Below, piece after piece: positions 36,401 through 48,240 of a stretch of 64,000 bases of DNA (position 1 is the first letter of the stretch; each line of letters opens with the position of its first letter). The stretch spans positions 1 to 64,000 of the forward strand of contig JAMYHL010000005.1 in assembly GCA_025531455.1 (NCBI GenBank), in the 5' to 3' direction. The stretch comes from Apiotrichum sp. Y4204 (lineage: Eukaryota > Basidiomycota > Tremellomycetes > Trichosporonales > Trichosporonaceae). The notes beneath the pieces were generated by a model, which had not been told where the DNA came from, ran no database searches, and saw nothing but the letters and a program-made list of their open reading frames with translations. The position numbers and the translations under genes are program-made.

Positions 36401-38623
36401 CAACGAGCTGCGGGCGGAGCGTGACAAGATTGCCGCCGAGCTCGAGAGCACCGTACGGGAGCGCGATGAGCAGGCTCGTTCCCTCGGCGCTGAGCGTGAC
36501 AAGGTCTCCTCCCAGCTCGAGAGCTTCCAGCGCGCAGCTCTCGACCGCGAGTCCGAAGTCGTTTCCACACTCCGCGGCCATCTTGTGCAGGAACGCGAGG
36601 TGCGGGAGAAGACGGTTGCCGAACTGGCCAAGTCGCGTCAGCACGTCGCTGATGCCGAGGAGGCGAAACGCGTGGCAATGCAGGAGATGTCGGAGCAGCT
36701 GGCCACGATCCTCACGGAGCGGGAGACGGCGCAGATGGACCTCAAGACCGCGCTCGCTGCCCGCGACGACATGGACCGTGCTCGCAAGGATGCCCAGAAG
36801 GAGGGCAAGCAGCGGGAGAAGAAGCTCGCGGAGCAGATCGCCACCATCACTGCTGCCAAGGAGGCGCTGCACACCGAGAACGAGCGCAGCAAAGCCCAGG
36901 TCGACCTACTGCAGAACCAGCTCAAGGACAAGGAGGCGGCGCACGCCACCACCATACGCGAGATTGAAAGCTTGCGCGCCGGTGCCGACGTGGCTCAGTC
37001 GATCCGTGCCGAGCTCGACACTCACCGTGGCCTCCTCGACACAGAACGCAAGGAGCGCGAGATTGTGATCGCCGCCCACGCCGAGACCAAGGCGCGTGCC
37101 GACACGCTCACCCAGCAGCTTGAGGCTATCAAGGGCTCCGCTGACGGCGAGGCCAAGGCTCACTCTGAGACAACAGCCAAGCTCGAGGCAGCGCTCGCGA
37201 CCGTCGCCGAGCTGAAGCGCTCGCTCGAGGGCGAGAAGATGGGCCAGGTCGAGTTCAAGTCGCGCGCTGCGGCCGAGCTACGCAGCGCCGATGAGAAGCG
37301 CAAGGCAGAAGTTGCCAGCATCCGTCAGGAGCTCGACGGCATGAAGGCGACCATGGCCGAGGTAACAGCCGCTCTTGAGGCCGAGCGCAAGACAGCAACC
37401 GACAAGGCGCAGCAGGCGGACGAGGTGACTGCCCTCAAGCGTGAGCTTGCCGCACTACGCGCTTCCAACGACACCGAGGTCGGAGGTCTGAAGAAGGAGC
37501 TCGCAGCTGCTCAGGCTGCGGCTGCCGAGATCGCTGGACTCAAGACGGAGCTCGCAAAGGCCAAGGGTGGGGCCAACGACATGGCTGCCCTCAAGAAGGA
37601 ACTCGCCGTGTCCAAACGGGAGAACGATATGCTTCGCGACAATGCAGACCGCCTCAACGCGGAGCTCAAGGCTGCCACCCGCCCGTCGCCCCGTCCTCGC
37701 CACAGCGTATCTGCCTCGCTTCCCAACGCCGCGCCGCCTGCCCCTGCTCCCTGCCCGGGCCATCTCGCCGAAATTGAGCGTCTCGACAAGGTCGTCACCG
37801 CCCAGAAGGCCATTATCGAAGAGCAGCGGCTCAAGATCAAGAACTGGGCGGAGGAGCTCGAGAAGCAGCGTGACGTTGTCCGTATGCTTACCGAGGCTGG
37901 CGTCTCGCCGCCGACTGCCAACGCACCACTTCCGTCCATTGAGGCGACTGCGTCCATGACCGCCCCGACATCGCCCACTCCTTCCCGGGTCGGAACAGGA
38001 TCAAAGCACGCTCGTGTTTCCGCTATCACGCCCAAGTCGCATGGCTTCTTCGGATCGCATGGATCGCCTGCGCCCCCGCCGATCCCCACGCACGCGGGCC
38101 AGAGCGCCAACGCTCTCCGCCGTGCTCGCCGAATCACTATTGAGCATGACATGGACAGGCTTCAGCAGGGTGAGTACGCGTACTGTTTCAGCGCTGGCTT
38201 TGGCAACTGCAGCCCGAGTTGTGATTGTGGTGTCTACTATCTTCCCAGTCCCAGTTCCAGTTCCAGTCCCAGTTACTGTTCAAGTTTCAGTCATAGCACC
38301 TGCTCCAGCTTCAGTCCCAATTCCAATCACATTCGCAACTTTGTGGACAACAGAGACATCTCTATTATCAAAGACATCCCCAATATCGTTCACAGCACCT
38401 CAAGCCCTCGCCCCAGTCCCAGCAGTCCTAGCCACAATGCCTCATGCTCGTGTCCCTTCAGGTGTAGCTAACATCAGAAACCGGTCGTGTCAATCTCATC
38501 AAGTCCAAGTTCGACTCGCCCGAGAAGCCCAAGCAGGCCGCCTCCCCTGCCCCCGCGAGGCTATCCACACCCAGCCGCACGGTCGGCACTCCCGTCCGCG
38601 GTGAGGGCCCTCGGCGCATGTAA
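33432..38623 (+). CDS. kinesin-7-like (CENP-E/Kip2 type) plus-end motor
   Basis: Eleven exons: 33432-33964, 34001-34143, 34187-34326, 34415-34483, 34576-34815, 34870-34983, 35021-35091, 35126-35263, 35302-35398, 35436-38169, 38478-38623; 1474 aa. A Ser/Pro/Arg-rich head extension of about 175 residues precedes the motor. The motor has KVVVCMRIKP, the P-loop [13 protein letters not shown] (about residue 262), switch I NERSSRSH, switch II DLAGSEK, and [20 protein letters not shown] coiled coil of about 700 residues follows, rich in Glu, Lys, Ala and Leu, then a Pro/Ser-rich basic tail ending VRGEGPRRM. An N-terminal motor with a head extension and long coiled coil suits kinesin-7 (Kip2, Tea2, CENP-E), which carries cargo to microtubule plus ends or kinetochores. 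The last intron (308 nt) is open in frame and repeat-rich. Confidence 0.92.
38244..38332 (+). repeat. degenerate CAGTYC hexamer repeat inside the last kinesin intron
   Basis: Repeats of CCAGTC/CCAGTT/TCAGTC run through the intron, each containing an AG preceded by pyrimidines. The 308-nt intron is far longer than the other introns of this gene (mostly 35-90 nt). Confidence 0.8.
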
Positions 38624-39403
38624 CCCGGTCTCGTTATTCGTTCTTCAAGCCTCAAGATCACTCATACCATCATCAAGGCCGTTCGACACACGGGACAGCC
38701 CATTGCGCACCGCGCACTAGCGCCGGCGCTAGATTGTAACAGTATCGAGGACTCTATATGTATCGTGTTTGTCTCGTCTTCGGAGTTGCATGGCAGAGTC
38801 AATCAGCACTGCAGAATCCGGTGAATCCTGGCTGCGTGTGATCGTCGTCATCCATGCTTGATGCTCTGGGTCCAACCACCACAAAGTATTAACTGGACGG
38901 TGGCTGTGTCCGTATCCTGTCTAATAGTGGAATAACCACTGTGCAGCTGTGTGTACGAGCCGTGGGGCCAGGCGGTTGCGGAACTACGGCGTACAATCTG
39001 GACCGACGCTCGGACCGCCGGCCAAAGGCAGAGGCGTTGTCGGGAGTGTCGTGTACTGCGCAGTCACCAGTGCCAGCCACATGGACAGCAAAACACTGCA
39101 GTGGCCAGATAGCGAGCATTAAATGGTTACCACGTTCATTCTATTCCAAAACAAAGATGCAGTGCATGCACACATCTCTCAGGAATGGATGGATGGATTG
39201 GCTGGCGGCCGCTTATCTCAACAAGAAATCCAGGATCGTTCTGTCTGCGGATCTTCACTTGATCGGGGCCCCGATCACACCACCATTGCCCAGCCCCAGA
39301 ACTTGTCAGACTGAAGCTATTTTCAGTCGGGAGACAGCCTCGGTTTTGCATCTACCACATTGCTCATCGTCTACCGCTCATACCCTCGACAAAGCATACA
39401 TCG
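38624..39403. other. intergenic region between kinesin 3' end and GPHR start
   Basis: About 780 bp holding the kinesin 3' untranslated region and the GPHR promoter. A long plus-strand frame through it (from 38941) is out of frame with the gene and not protein-like. No RNA gene seen. Confidence 0.6.
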
Positions 39404-41657
39404 ATGGCCGACACCCCCGTCGCGCCCGAGGCGCCCGCCGCGCCTGTCCTGCAGCCCCAGTCCGTCCTCCTCGAATCGGCGCTCCTCCTTGCCCTCCGCC
39501 TCGCATACTTTCTCCTCGCGCGCCGCTTCCTCCACCAGCTGAACCCCGCCCTCCGCGACCTCCAGAAACCCGACACGCTCCCATCTCACGCGCCGCCGTC
39601 TCACACTGCGCACTCCTCCCACGCGCGGCGCGACCGCGCAAGCTCACGTGCATCTCTCGCCAGCGTGCGTTCCGTCCAATCGACGCATTCCGCCTCGTCG
39701 GCGCGTCCGGCCTCCGTCCGCGCCCCGACGCCGAGCACGTCCTCTGCCGCGCTTCCGACTCAGAGCGAGGACGAGAGCTCTTCCGCGCCCTCGAGTCCCG
39801 GGCCGAGCATCCGCATCCTCCACGAAGATGGCCACGGTCCCGGGGAGGCGTCGGGATCCGCCGCTGGTGCTGGCGGGATTGAGATGGGCCTCCTCGGCGC
39901 CAAGCTTCAGCCGCCGCGCTCGAGGCAGGTTCTGGAGCTTGCGCATGCGCGCGAGCGGCCAAGGGGAGGAAAGCGGGCGGCGAGGGGATTGGGTCGGGTA
40001 GCGAGGTGAGTGAATTTGGTCGGGTCTAGGTGTCCGGCCTCGCAACCGTGGCCGCAGTTCCCACTGACCCCAGGACCCTGTTTGCGCTGTGTTTCGCGGA
40101 GAGCATGAATCTCGTTACTCTTGTCGTCTTCCAGGCTGCGGGCGTGCTGCATGCGCGCGCGCGCCAGGTCAACTTTAATGTCTCGCTGCACGTCCTCCTT
40201 GCGATTGTGCTAGTCGTCGTGCCGATGGTGCAGTGTCTTCTGTTCACATATCGCTCACGAGGTGCGTAACAGACCCCATGTCATTTACCCAGAAAGATTG
40301 TACTGACCAAGTAGAACCCTCGTCATCGACACGGATCTCGTCCCTGAGCCTGACGTCGCGGGTCCTCATTTCGATCATCCCGTTCTTGCTGTACATTTTC
40401 CTGTTCACGCGCATCCCGCCATACATCACGGCGATAGACGATTGGGACGGCGGTGGCTGGCTCGTGCCCTCCCTCGGGCGCGTAGTTGTGCTCGGCGTGC
40501 TGACTATGGCATCGCTCTCGGGCATTGGTGCCGTCAAGACGGCGTGGGACTACCTCGAGCAGGCGGCCGGCGGCGGACGCAAGATTAGCAACGCCGACGT
40601 CCTCCAGGCGGAGCGGTCACTTTACCGCGTCCGCCAGGATGTTGTCGCCAAACGCGACGAGATCAACCGCCTCACTGCGGCTCAGCCTGAGCGAAGCGGT
40701 CCCGGGTGGATCAGTGGCGTGTTCGGCTCCAAGACCGATCAGCGTGGGTATAAATAATTCAGATGATGTGCTGATGGCAGGAATGGCGGCGCTCCAGTCC
40801 GAGCTGCAGGGGCTGCAGGCCATGGAAGCGGAGCTGTCACGCAGCCTCACGGGCATGAAGACCAAACAGGTGGGTAGACTTGGGCTGTATGACTTTTCCC
40901 CAGCCATGCTGACCCCATCTCAGAAGCGGCAGGGATTCAGGAAGACATGGTCGGGGACCTTCATCAATATGCTCGGCTATGTCTTTGCCATCTACTGTGG
41001 TGCTCGTGTCCTGATGGTGAGCACATGTCGCAAGAGCCTTTCTAACCGTAGTGCCTCGTATCAATCTTCTTCTCGCCCCTCGCTACATCCACACTAGATC
41101 CCAACGCGCACCACGGAAACACAAACGGCGACTGGATCTCGTTCCTCGTCGCCTATGGCCTCTCGCATCTTCCGATACAAGACTTCGACATCCCCACCTG
41201 GTCGCGCGGCATCTCCCTCCTCCTCACTGGCCTCCTGATCCTCTCGTCACTCAGCATGGTGCTTCGCTGGCTCACGCGAGTGCTCCGCATGACGTCGCGC
41301 ACCGTCGGCGCCGGCTTTCTCCTCCTCACCCTCGGACAACTGTACGCGACCTATGTCATCTCCCTCCTAGTTCAGCTCCGCACCTCCCTTCCTCCGCCGC
41401 CATCAGAACTCCCCGCAGTCCCAGGCGTACCGGGAGGAAACGGCACAGAGACGGCATCAACAGAAGCGACCTACGCCGCCGTCATGGCAACCTATAAAGA
41501 CGACAGCCTGCTACGCTCCCTCCCCGACTTCCGCGTCTTTGGCCGTCTGTTTGACGTCGTCTTCCTCCTCGCCGCCCTCGGAACCGCCATCTACCGATAC
41601 ATTGCGATGCGCGTCGCGCGCTCGGATGATGGTGAGGTCTTTGGCCTTGGACGCTAA
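39404..41657 (+). CDS. Golgi pH regulator / GPR89-type multi-pass membrane protein
   Basis: Six exons: 39404-40005, 40074-40261, 40315-40743, 40781-40869, 40924-41016, 41052-41657; 668 aa. It has about nine hydrophobic segments, starting with LLESALLLALRLAYFLLARR, then FNVSLHVLLAIVLVVVPMVQ, LISIIPFLLYIFLF, GRVVVLGVLTMASLSGI, and C-terminal ones including TVGAGFLLLTLGQLYATYVI. The cytosolic loop with LQGLQAMEAELSRSL and the following INMLGYVFAIYCGARVLM match the GPHR/GTG core. GPHR proteins are anion channels of the Golgi in animals and proposed abscisic-acid-linked proteins in plants; in fungi they are uncharacterised. A Ser/Ala/Pro-rich insert of about 120 residues sits in the first loop. 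The exon 3 donor was placed at GTGGGT (40744) because only that choice keeps frame. Confidence 0.9.
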
Positions 41658-41901
41658 GGTGTCTGGCGTTTTCATCTCATCAAATCCACCTATCCCATCT
41701 GCCAGCTCAGCTGCCCTTGCCACATTGTGCCATCTAGACTAGACTATGTATGCATTACGCTTCGTACTACAGTGCTACGGTGCAAGGTTCCAAGGGTGTA
41801 AAGGTACTGCGGGTATGGGCGTGCTGGGTATCGATCGCGGATCGGGGGTCATGGCATCACGACTCGATCAGGCATGGTAAGAGAGGCAAAGAATGAACTG
41901 C

Positions 41902-44579
41902 TTAGGTGATACTCTCATAAATCCCGGGTCTGACGGTCCGCGTACTGCGCCCGCTGTGCACACTCAACGTCTCAGCATCGTCCATCCTGCCCGAGGCGGC
42001 CATCATGCGCATGGCATGGCGCAGGCGCTCGCGCTCAAAGTGCCCAACCGCGTCCTCGACTTCGCTGGCGCTCTCGCCCGCCGAGTTTGGGGCGGACGCC
42101 CCGTCCTCTTCGGCGATCTCGTCCTCGGGCGCGACGGTGCGTCCGGCCTTGACGGCCGCAACGGCCGCAGCGGCAGCCGCAGGAGAAGGGGAGGGGAACG
42201 AGGACGTGGTATTGGGCGACGGCTGTAGAAAGTGGTACGGCTTCGCGGTGCTTCCGGTGCTGCCGGTGGAGATGGATAGGCGCGGGGGCTCGAACGGGAG
42301 CGACGTGCCGTTGAATTCGCGGATGCGGGAGAGGTACTGCCCCTCGGCGGCGTCGCTGCTCTCGTCGCCTCGGCGACGGATGGGGTGGAGGTGGGCGCTG
42401 CGCGCGATGCGCCGGCGCTGTCCGCGGAGCGGGGAGGGGAGCTCGTCAAACTCGCCGCGGGGTTCGGGTTCGGGTTCCGCGGAGAAGGAGCGGGCGGGCG
42501 CGGCGCGCCGCCGGAGATTCGATAGCGGAGTGAGTGGCCGGCGGGGTTTGGCGGTCGCGCGCTGCGAGGGGAGCGAGTAGGAGAGGTGGGCCGAGTTGTG
42601 CGAATGCGCTGAGGCTGTAGGTGTTGATGGTGCCGAGCCGGAAGTCTGGGATGGAGCGACGTCAATGAGGAGGCCGGCGAGCGGGCCTGTGGACAGCCGC
42701 TTCTGGTGGCGGTTTGTGCGGGGCCGCTGCCGGCCTTCATGGGCGAGCGTGCGCAGCAGGGCGTTTATCGAGTCGCCTCGGGAGAGGACGCCAAGAACAA
42801 TGGCAACCACAAGGATGACGAGCTGCGCAAATGACTTGCGCCGCTCGAAACCCAGCTCGTCGGCGAGGACGCGCAGCTGGCGCTCGGTGAGGCGGCGCTC
42901 AAGCTCAATTGACGAGCGCATAGCCTCGACGCGCGAGAGAATGTGGCCCAGCCGGTCCTCGTTGCGCATCCGCTCGGCCTCCCAGCGCGCCTCGTCCTCC
43001 TTTGCTGCCAACGTGCGCGATACCTCCCACCGCGCCTCGGCACGGGTAAGTGCTGCTCGCAGCGCCTTGGCCTGCTCGTCGATGTACCGGGCGACGAGCG
43101 TGGAATTGCCCTCGAGTGCGTTCAGCCGGCGAACGATAAACGCGTAGATTGACTCGCTCGAATCTGTCCGCGGACCAGAGGGGGCGGTGTATGTCGACGA
43201 GGAGGTCGTGGTCGTGTCAGAGTCGACGGCGGCCACCGGTGCCCCAGCGCCAGCGCCTGAGCTGGATGCATTGTTCTGTGCACTCTGCGGCGGGTCCGCT
43301 GCAGGTGTCGCCTCGACGTCAATCGTCGTACGTACGACCTCTGGAGGACACTCGCTCGGCTCGAGGATGATTATGCCCGCCCGACGCGCCTGCTCCTGCA
43401 CGAGTTTTTCGAGCTCGCACAACTCGCGGTCCTTGCGCTCATCGTCCGCACGCCGCTGCTGCTGCTCCATGGCGGCAGCATATGCCGCCTGGCGCTCGAC
43501 CTCGCGCTCTTTCTCTCGTTCCGCCTCCCGCTCCTTTTCCTTCTCCCTCTCCTTCTCCTTCTCCTTGTCTTGCTCCTCGCGCTCGCGGCTCTTGGCGCCG
43601 CGTGCCTCGGCCGCACGCCGCTGCTCCATCTTGAACGCCTCCATCTGGTTCATCCCGTACACCTTGAGCTGCGACACGGGGCAGTAGTATTCGGCGCCGT
43701 AGAACGACTCAAAATCAAGACGAAGGAAACGGTGAAACGAAGTCGGTTCCGGCAGTGTAAATGTCTGCTGTAAACACCCCAATCTCTCCCCATACCCACC
43801 TGTGCGCCGCGAACATTCTTCCCGACAAACTCCCCGACCTGCGTCCAGGTCTGCCCGTTCGCGTCGTCGCCAACACTGACGGTGATCCCCCGCACGATAC
43901 CCGAGAAGAACTCCCACACGGCAAGCTCAATCGCCTCGACGCGAATCTCGTCACACAGCTCCACAACAACCCAATGCTCGTCGGCGCGGCACGGCGTGAG
44001 CATGTACCGATCACGCGACTTGTGAAGGAGCGACGAGGCGTGCTGCGTTTGCGGCGAGGACTGGAGGACACGTGCCGAACAGTCCGGCGACGCGTAGTTG
44101 TACCGATGCCCGGGTTTTGGAGAAGGCGGTGGCGGCGCGGGGCTCGCATCAGCCGTCGCATTTACTGTCGAGTTGGAATCCGGCGCGGGAGACTCGGCAG
44201 TGTTGTTCTCCAGCCGCGGCGTCTCCGCAGGCGGGGCGGGCGCGTCCTCCGCCTCCTTGCGCCGCTTCCAGTCCTCGAAGCTCTCGAGCTCGTCTGGCAT
44301 CACCGGTATTTCCGGGGGGAGGGGAGTGGGCGCGACGATCGCGGTCGGGATCCTTGGAATGGTGGGCACGGCGTATGACGGGCACTGCGCGTGCTGCCAA
44401 AGCGGGAGCCAGAGGTCGCGCGGGCAGGTCTCTCCGATTGCTGCGGACGGATAGGCATCCGAGTACGAGAAGCCCGGGGCGCCGAACGGCTGCTCCACCA
44501 TGCCCAGGAGGGCGCTGGTTGCTGGCGCGGCTAGAGTGAGTGCGCCGAGCACGGAGGCGAGCGGGAGGTGCGGCCGCAT
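41902..44579 (-). CDS. SLP1: SUN-like (SLP1/Osteopotentia type) ER membrane glycoprotein
   Basis: Two exons: 44579-43800 and 43764-41902, 880 aa. A hydrophobic signal peptide opens the protein (PLASVLGALTLAAPATSALL). The luminal part contains N-glycosylation sequons (NNT, NST, NAT) and the SUN-like domain, about residues 155-300: RYNYASPDCSARVL, SSLLHKSRDRYMLTPCRADE, WVVVELCDEIRVEAIELA and a TSFHRFLRLDFESFYGAEYYCPVSQLKVYG block. A strongly charged coiled coil (Glu/Lys/Arg repeats) follows, then the transmembrane helix LVILVVAIVLGVLS and a long Ser/Pro/Arg-rich cytosolic tail. Yeast Slp1 works with Emp65 in ER quality control of soluble proteins. Convergent with the GPHR gene, 244 bp apart. 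Intron 1 lacks a clear CTRAC branch site. Confidence 0.92.
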
Positions 44580-44968
44580 CGTGCTGGGCGAAAGGTGGCG
44601 GGCTGTTGTCTGTGTCTGTCTGTCGTGTATGTGACCGGAGTTATGAAGGTGGGAGTGACAATGGGAAGCAACAAGACGGCACCTCTGCGTGTATCCTCCG
44701 TGTCGTCACTTCCAAATGTTGGATTCAGGTCGGATGTTGCTGGACATGTGACGTTTGAGGAGATGGTTCACGAGCCCCCCAGGTCCATTTCTATGCCGCC
44801 AAGCTCGCCACAATTCGGACTCCAACACTTGTCAATCTGCCACACCGCCCATCCGTCCATCTGACCTCCTCACCATTTCCATCTCTGACGCCGTCGCCGT
44901 CTCCGGCGCGCAATGGACCCCCACACCCGTCCGTAACCCCAAAAAGGGTCCTGCGATGCACAGGGCTA
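44580..44968. other. intergenic region between SLP1 start and tRNA-Asp
   Basis: Promoter of the SLP1-like gene. A run of A at 44940-44945 (T on the minus strand) marks the tRNA-Asp Pol III terminator. No coding potential. Confidence 0.6.
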
Positions 44969-45047
44969 CTTCCTGACGGAGAATCGAACTCCGATCTCCC
45001 GCGTGATGAGTGACAAGCGAGCATACTAGCCGTTATACGATCAGGAA
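44969..45047 (-). tRNA. tRNA-Asp(GTC) with 7-nt intron
   Basis: On the minus strand the acceptor TTCCTGA pairs with TCAGGAA, discriminator G. The D arm is GTAT/GTAT with a loop containing GGCTA, and the T arm is CGGAG/CTCCG with loop TTCGATT. The anticodon stem is CTCGC/GCGGG with loop TTGTCA-C interrupted after position 37 by CTCATCA, giving anticodon GTC (Asp). A T5 terminator follows near 44941-44945. Confidence 0.95.
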
Positions 45048-45733
45048 GACATGTTTTTTACAATTGTCGATTTCTCGCAAGCGAACCCTTCTGGGCGCCG
45101 CGAGCGCTGTAGAGGAGGACTGGAAGGGGCAAGGGGTGGGGGGAATAGAGGGTATGCTGGGACAGAAGGTGGAAATGCTGCTCCAGTCAACCCGTCGCGG
45201 TCGATCGATTACTGACGGAGTGATGCTGGCGAACAGGGGTAGGGCTGTAGGAGCATCATCTTACTCATTCCTGAGAGCTTCTGACAGCCTTGACAAGGTT
45301 TACTTTGGAAGCGTGCAGCGAGTCTTTGCGTCGATTGCCTTGGAGGCCTTCAGCTAGGTTCTTGACAGCGGTCACTAACCCGCACCACATTGGTATGCGA
45401 TCATTTCCGGCTACTGATACGACGCAACTTGGTCCGTAAATTCGTTAGGGAACCACGCATTAGACAACAGGAAAAGGCATACAAAACAGTTGGCCTTCGC
45501 TGACGCTGATGCGTCTGTACGCCTGCGAGGCTTGGGTCCTGTGAATGGGGTTTTGATTTATTTTCATTTTTTTGAAATTTTGTTAGTATTTTCTGTTGGA
45601 GGGTTTGGTGGGAGTGGCGATGTGCAAGGTATTAGACGTGAGTGAGCGACGACGAGACCCACACCCTCTCCGCACCACCGACGGCTTTTGAAAAATATGG
45701 GTAATGCAAATGAGTATCTAAGTAAGTACAAGT
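45048..45733. other. intergenic region between tRNA-Asp and MOD5 3' end
   Basis: About 690 bp, partly A/T-rich around 45545-45600. No coding exon or RNA gene found. A 115-aa plus-strand frame at 45010-45357 overlaps the tRNA and has no recognisable features. Confidence 0.55.
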
Positions 45734-47582
45734 CTACTTCGCCGTCTCTCCCGGCTGGCCACCCGCATCCTGTTTCGCCTGTTCTTGCAATCGCTCGCGT
45801 TCCGCCTTTCGCGCCTGGCCGCGCGCGCGCTCCTGCGCAATCCACTCGTCGCGCGACATGTGCAGGAACTTGGAGTGGCGCTTGTGTACCTTGCTCTTGA
45901 GGTGATTGGCCCACTCGGCTGCGCTGACAGAGTACGGCGCCCCGGGCTGCGAGCACACGTCACAGATCCGGCGGGCATTGAGCACCTGGCGGCTAAAGTC
46001 AGTATATTAGCTATAGGGGGACGCACTCGGCGGTATCGGGGAGCCTGGTGTCCGCGGCCTTGAGCGTCTCGAGGAGCTGGGCAGCGTCCGGATGCCCTAC
46101 GGTCGCTGGGTCCGGGAGGTCTTCGCCAGCGAGGAACTCTGCGTGTGAGCGAACGAAGATGAGCCTTTCAGAGACTTGTATCTCTTGCCAAGCTCACTTT
46201 CCAAAATCTCCTGCGCGATCGGCTGCCCTGGCGGACCACCGGGCACGACGTAGACATACGCCTCACCACCATGTGCCCTCGCCTCGCGAAGGGCAGGCAG
46301 CAGCTGTTTGTTGATCCATTTGATCTGGGACTTGGCATACTGGTGAGTCGAGGTCTTTGTGCGCTTGAGCATATCGGCAAACTGTGGGTCCGCGCTCGGG
46401 TCCGCCACGGGGAGCGGCAGGTCCGCAAACTCCTTGTACCCGATCGACTGGAAGATGCCCTCGGCGTGATCGATCGCGTCCGCGCGCCCATATAGCCGGA
46501 CGGCAATCTCACGGAGTTCCTGGATCTCGTCGAGCAGGCCGTTCTGCTGTCAGCGGTGCATGCTGTGCGAACTTACAGCAACCATCTTGTCGACGCGCTT
46601 GTCGAGCCGCGGCCGCAGCGTGTCCATCGGCTCGTACACCCAGAAGATAAGCGTGCGGAATCTGGCGTCAGCCCAAGCCGTACCTCTCGCCGCCTCGTAA
46701 CCCACTTCGCCCGTCGCCCAGCATCCTGACCAAGGCTCTCGACGGCGCCGCCACCGCGCTCCCACCAGCGCTCGAGCGCGCGGCGCACCTTGCGCCCATC
46801 GCGCCAATGCCAGCGCTGCGCCTCGTTGGGGTCCACCGCATCTAGGACGCGCCACATGCTGACCTTTTCGTGGTCGTCAGCAGCTACCGGACGGGACATC
46901 CGTGAGGCCTGTTTCGAGGAGCCCTGTGACCCTTCTGTGTCTTCCGATACTGGAGGATAGACGGCATCGCTCATCCAAAACGTCTCGAGGAGAGTTTTGA
47001 GATGCGGGTCCATGTCCTCGGGGATCGGCGGGCACGCGCACGGCGGCTTCCACCGCAGGGCGAGCGGATCGCCGCTCTGACTTCGCTTGCGCTCGAGCTG
47101 CAGCTCCGATGGCGGGAAAAGGAAGTGCTGGATAAAATAGTGGGTGCCACCGCACGCTACGGGCAGCGTTGATAACGGGAGACTGGCAATCTGGTGGGTC
47201 AAACATGTCATTCCTTTTCCCTACCCACCTTCTTCTCGGCCTCCGAGCACCATGTTCCGAGCTCCCAGCTTCCCTCCGTGCCGGGCTGCACGACGTCGAG
47301 GCCCCAGTGCTCGATCCCGCCGCGTTCCGCCTCCGTAACCTTGTTCGTGATCACGTCGAGGCCCTTGTACAGCTGCATCGAGTCGGCAGAGAGCACGACG
47401 CCGCGGGTTGGGCGTGTGGATGAAGATGCAGAGGAAGTCGGGGAAGGGCGAGCTGTTGCCGGAAGGGACTGGGCAAGCGCCACCGCCAGGTCGGACTTGC
47501 CGACACCCGTCGTGCCAATGACCGCGACGATCGGGCGCAGAGAGCTAGAAGTCGCCATTCTCGACGCGAGGAGCGAGGCCAT
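45734..47582 (-). CDS. MOD5: tRNA dimethylallyltransferase (isopentenyltransferase)
   Basis: Six exons: 47582-47229, 47190-46706, 46661-46577, 46543-46198, 46138-46027 and 45992-45734; 546 aa. The N-terminus has the P-loop PIVAVIGTTGVGKSDLAVAL. It is followed by GVVLSADSMQLYKGLDVITN, EHWGLDVV, PVACGGTHYFIQHFLFP, WRVLDAVDP, KFRTLIFWVYEPMD, RTKTSTHQYAKSQIKWINKQ and a C-terminal C2H2 zinc finger (ICDVCSQPG to HLKSKVHKRH) as in Mod5/TRIT1. The enzyme adds an isopentenyl group to A37 of tRNAs reading UNN codons, in cytosol and mitochondria. Two in-frame Mets (residues 1 and 9) precede the P-loop; yeast MOD5 uses two starts for dual targeting, so the same is plausible here. The last acceptor was fixed at TTTAG/CCGCC because only it keeps the zinc finger in frame. 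Confidence 0.93.
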
Positions 47583-48240
47583 GCAGTGGTGCAAAGTTGT
47601 TGAGGATGGAGGTGTTGTGAAATTAATTTCGGTGATGTAAAGAAAAGAAGAGTGGAGGTACTACTAGATGGATGGCGCTTGGGGGTCGCCATAGCAATTC
47701 CGATCATGCTGAGCACCTTTCCTCGTCGTGCTGGCTGCTAGGTTTCGAGCTCTCGTCTCGTGCTCTGAAGCCTCGTTCGGACCTGACTGTATCTCTCTGC
47801 TTATCTGCGTCATATCGCGCGTCCAGTCAGGCTTCTCCGGAGCTCCGGTACGCAACCGCTGGCAGTGGCTGACATTTGCAGTCCTGTCATTGCCTGTCAA
47901 GTCATGTCCGGTGCTCTTCATCTCACATATCATGAGCTTTTGACTCTTGCAACGGAGACACCGTTTACTGACACGACAGAGGGTGCTCTCAGCAAGCACA
48001 GCTCTTTGAGATCATCCTGTCAGTCGTTTTTTTTGGTGCCATTGACTCAGCAAGCAGTCATCTCATCTCCCCACAGGTGTCCACCGACGCCCAGCTAGCT
48101 ATCTATGTTAGATTACGAGCCTCAGACTGCGGCACCCAACACCATATACTAGCGCGATGCCCCAGCGTTCTGCTCAAAAACAGTAGTAATCTACCCACAA
48201 CAAAATGCATATCTACTGCTCCGCAACCGAGGTGCAGAAA
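47583..48240. other. intergenic region between MOD5 start and SSB 3' end
   Basis: About 660 bp holding the MOD5 promoter and the SSB 3' untranslated region. No supported coding exon or RNA gene. Confidence 0.6.
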
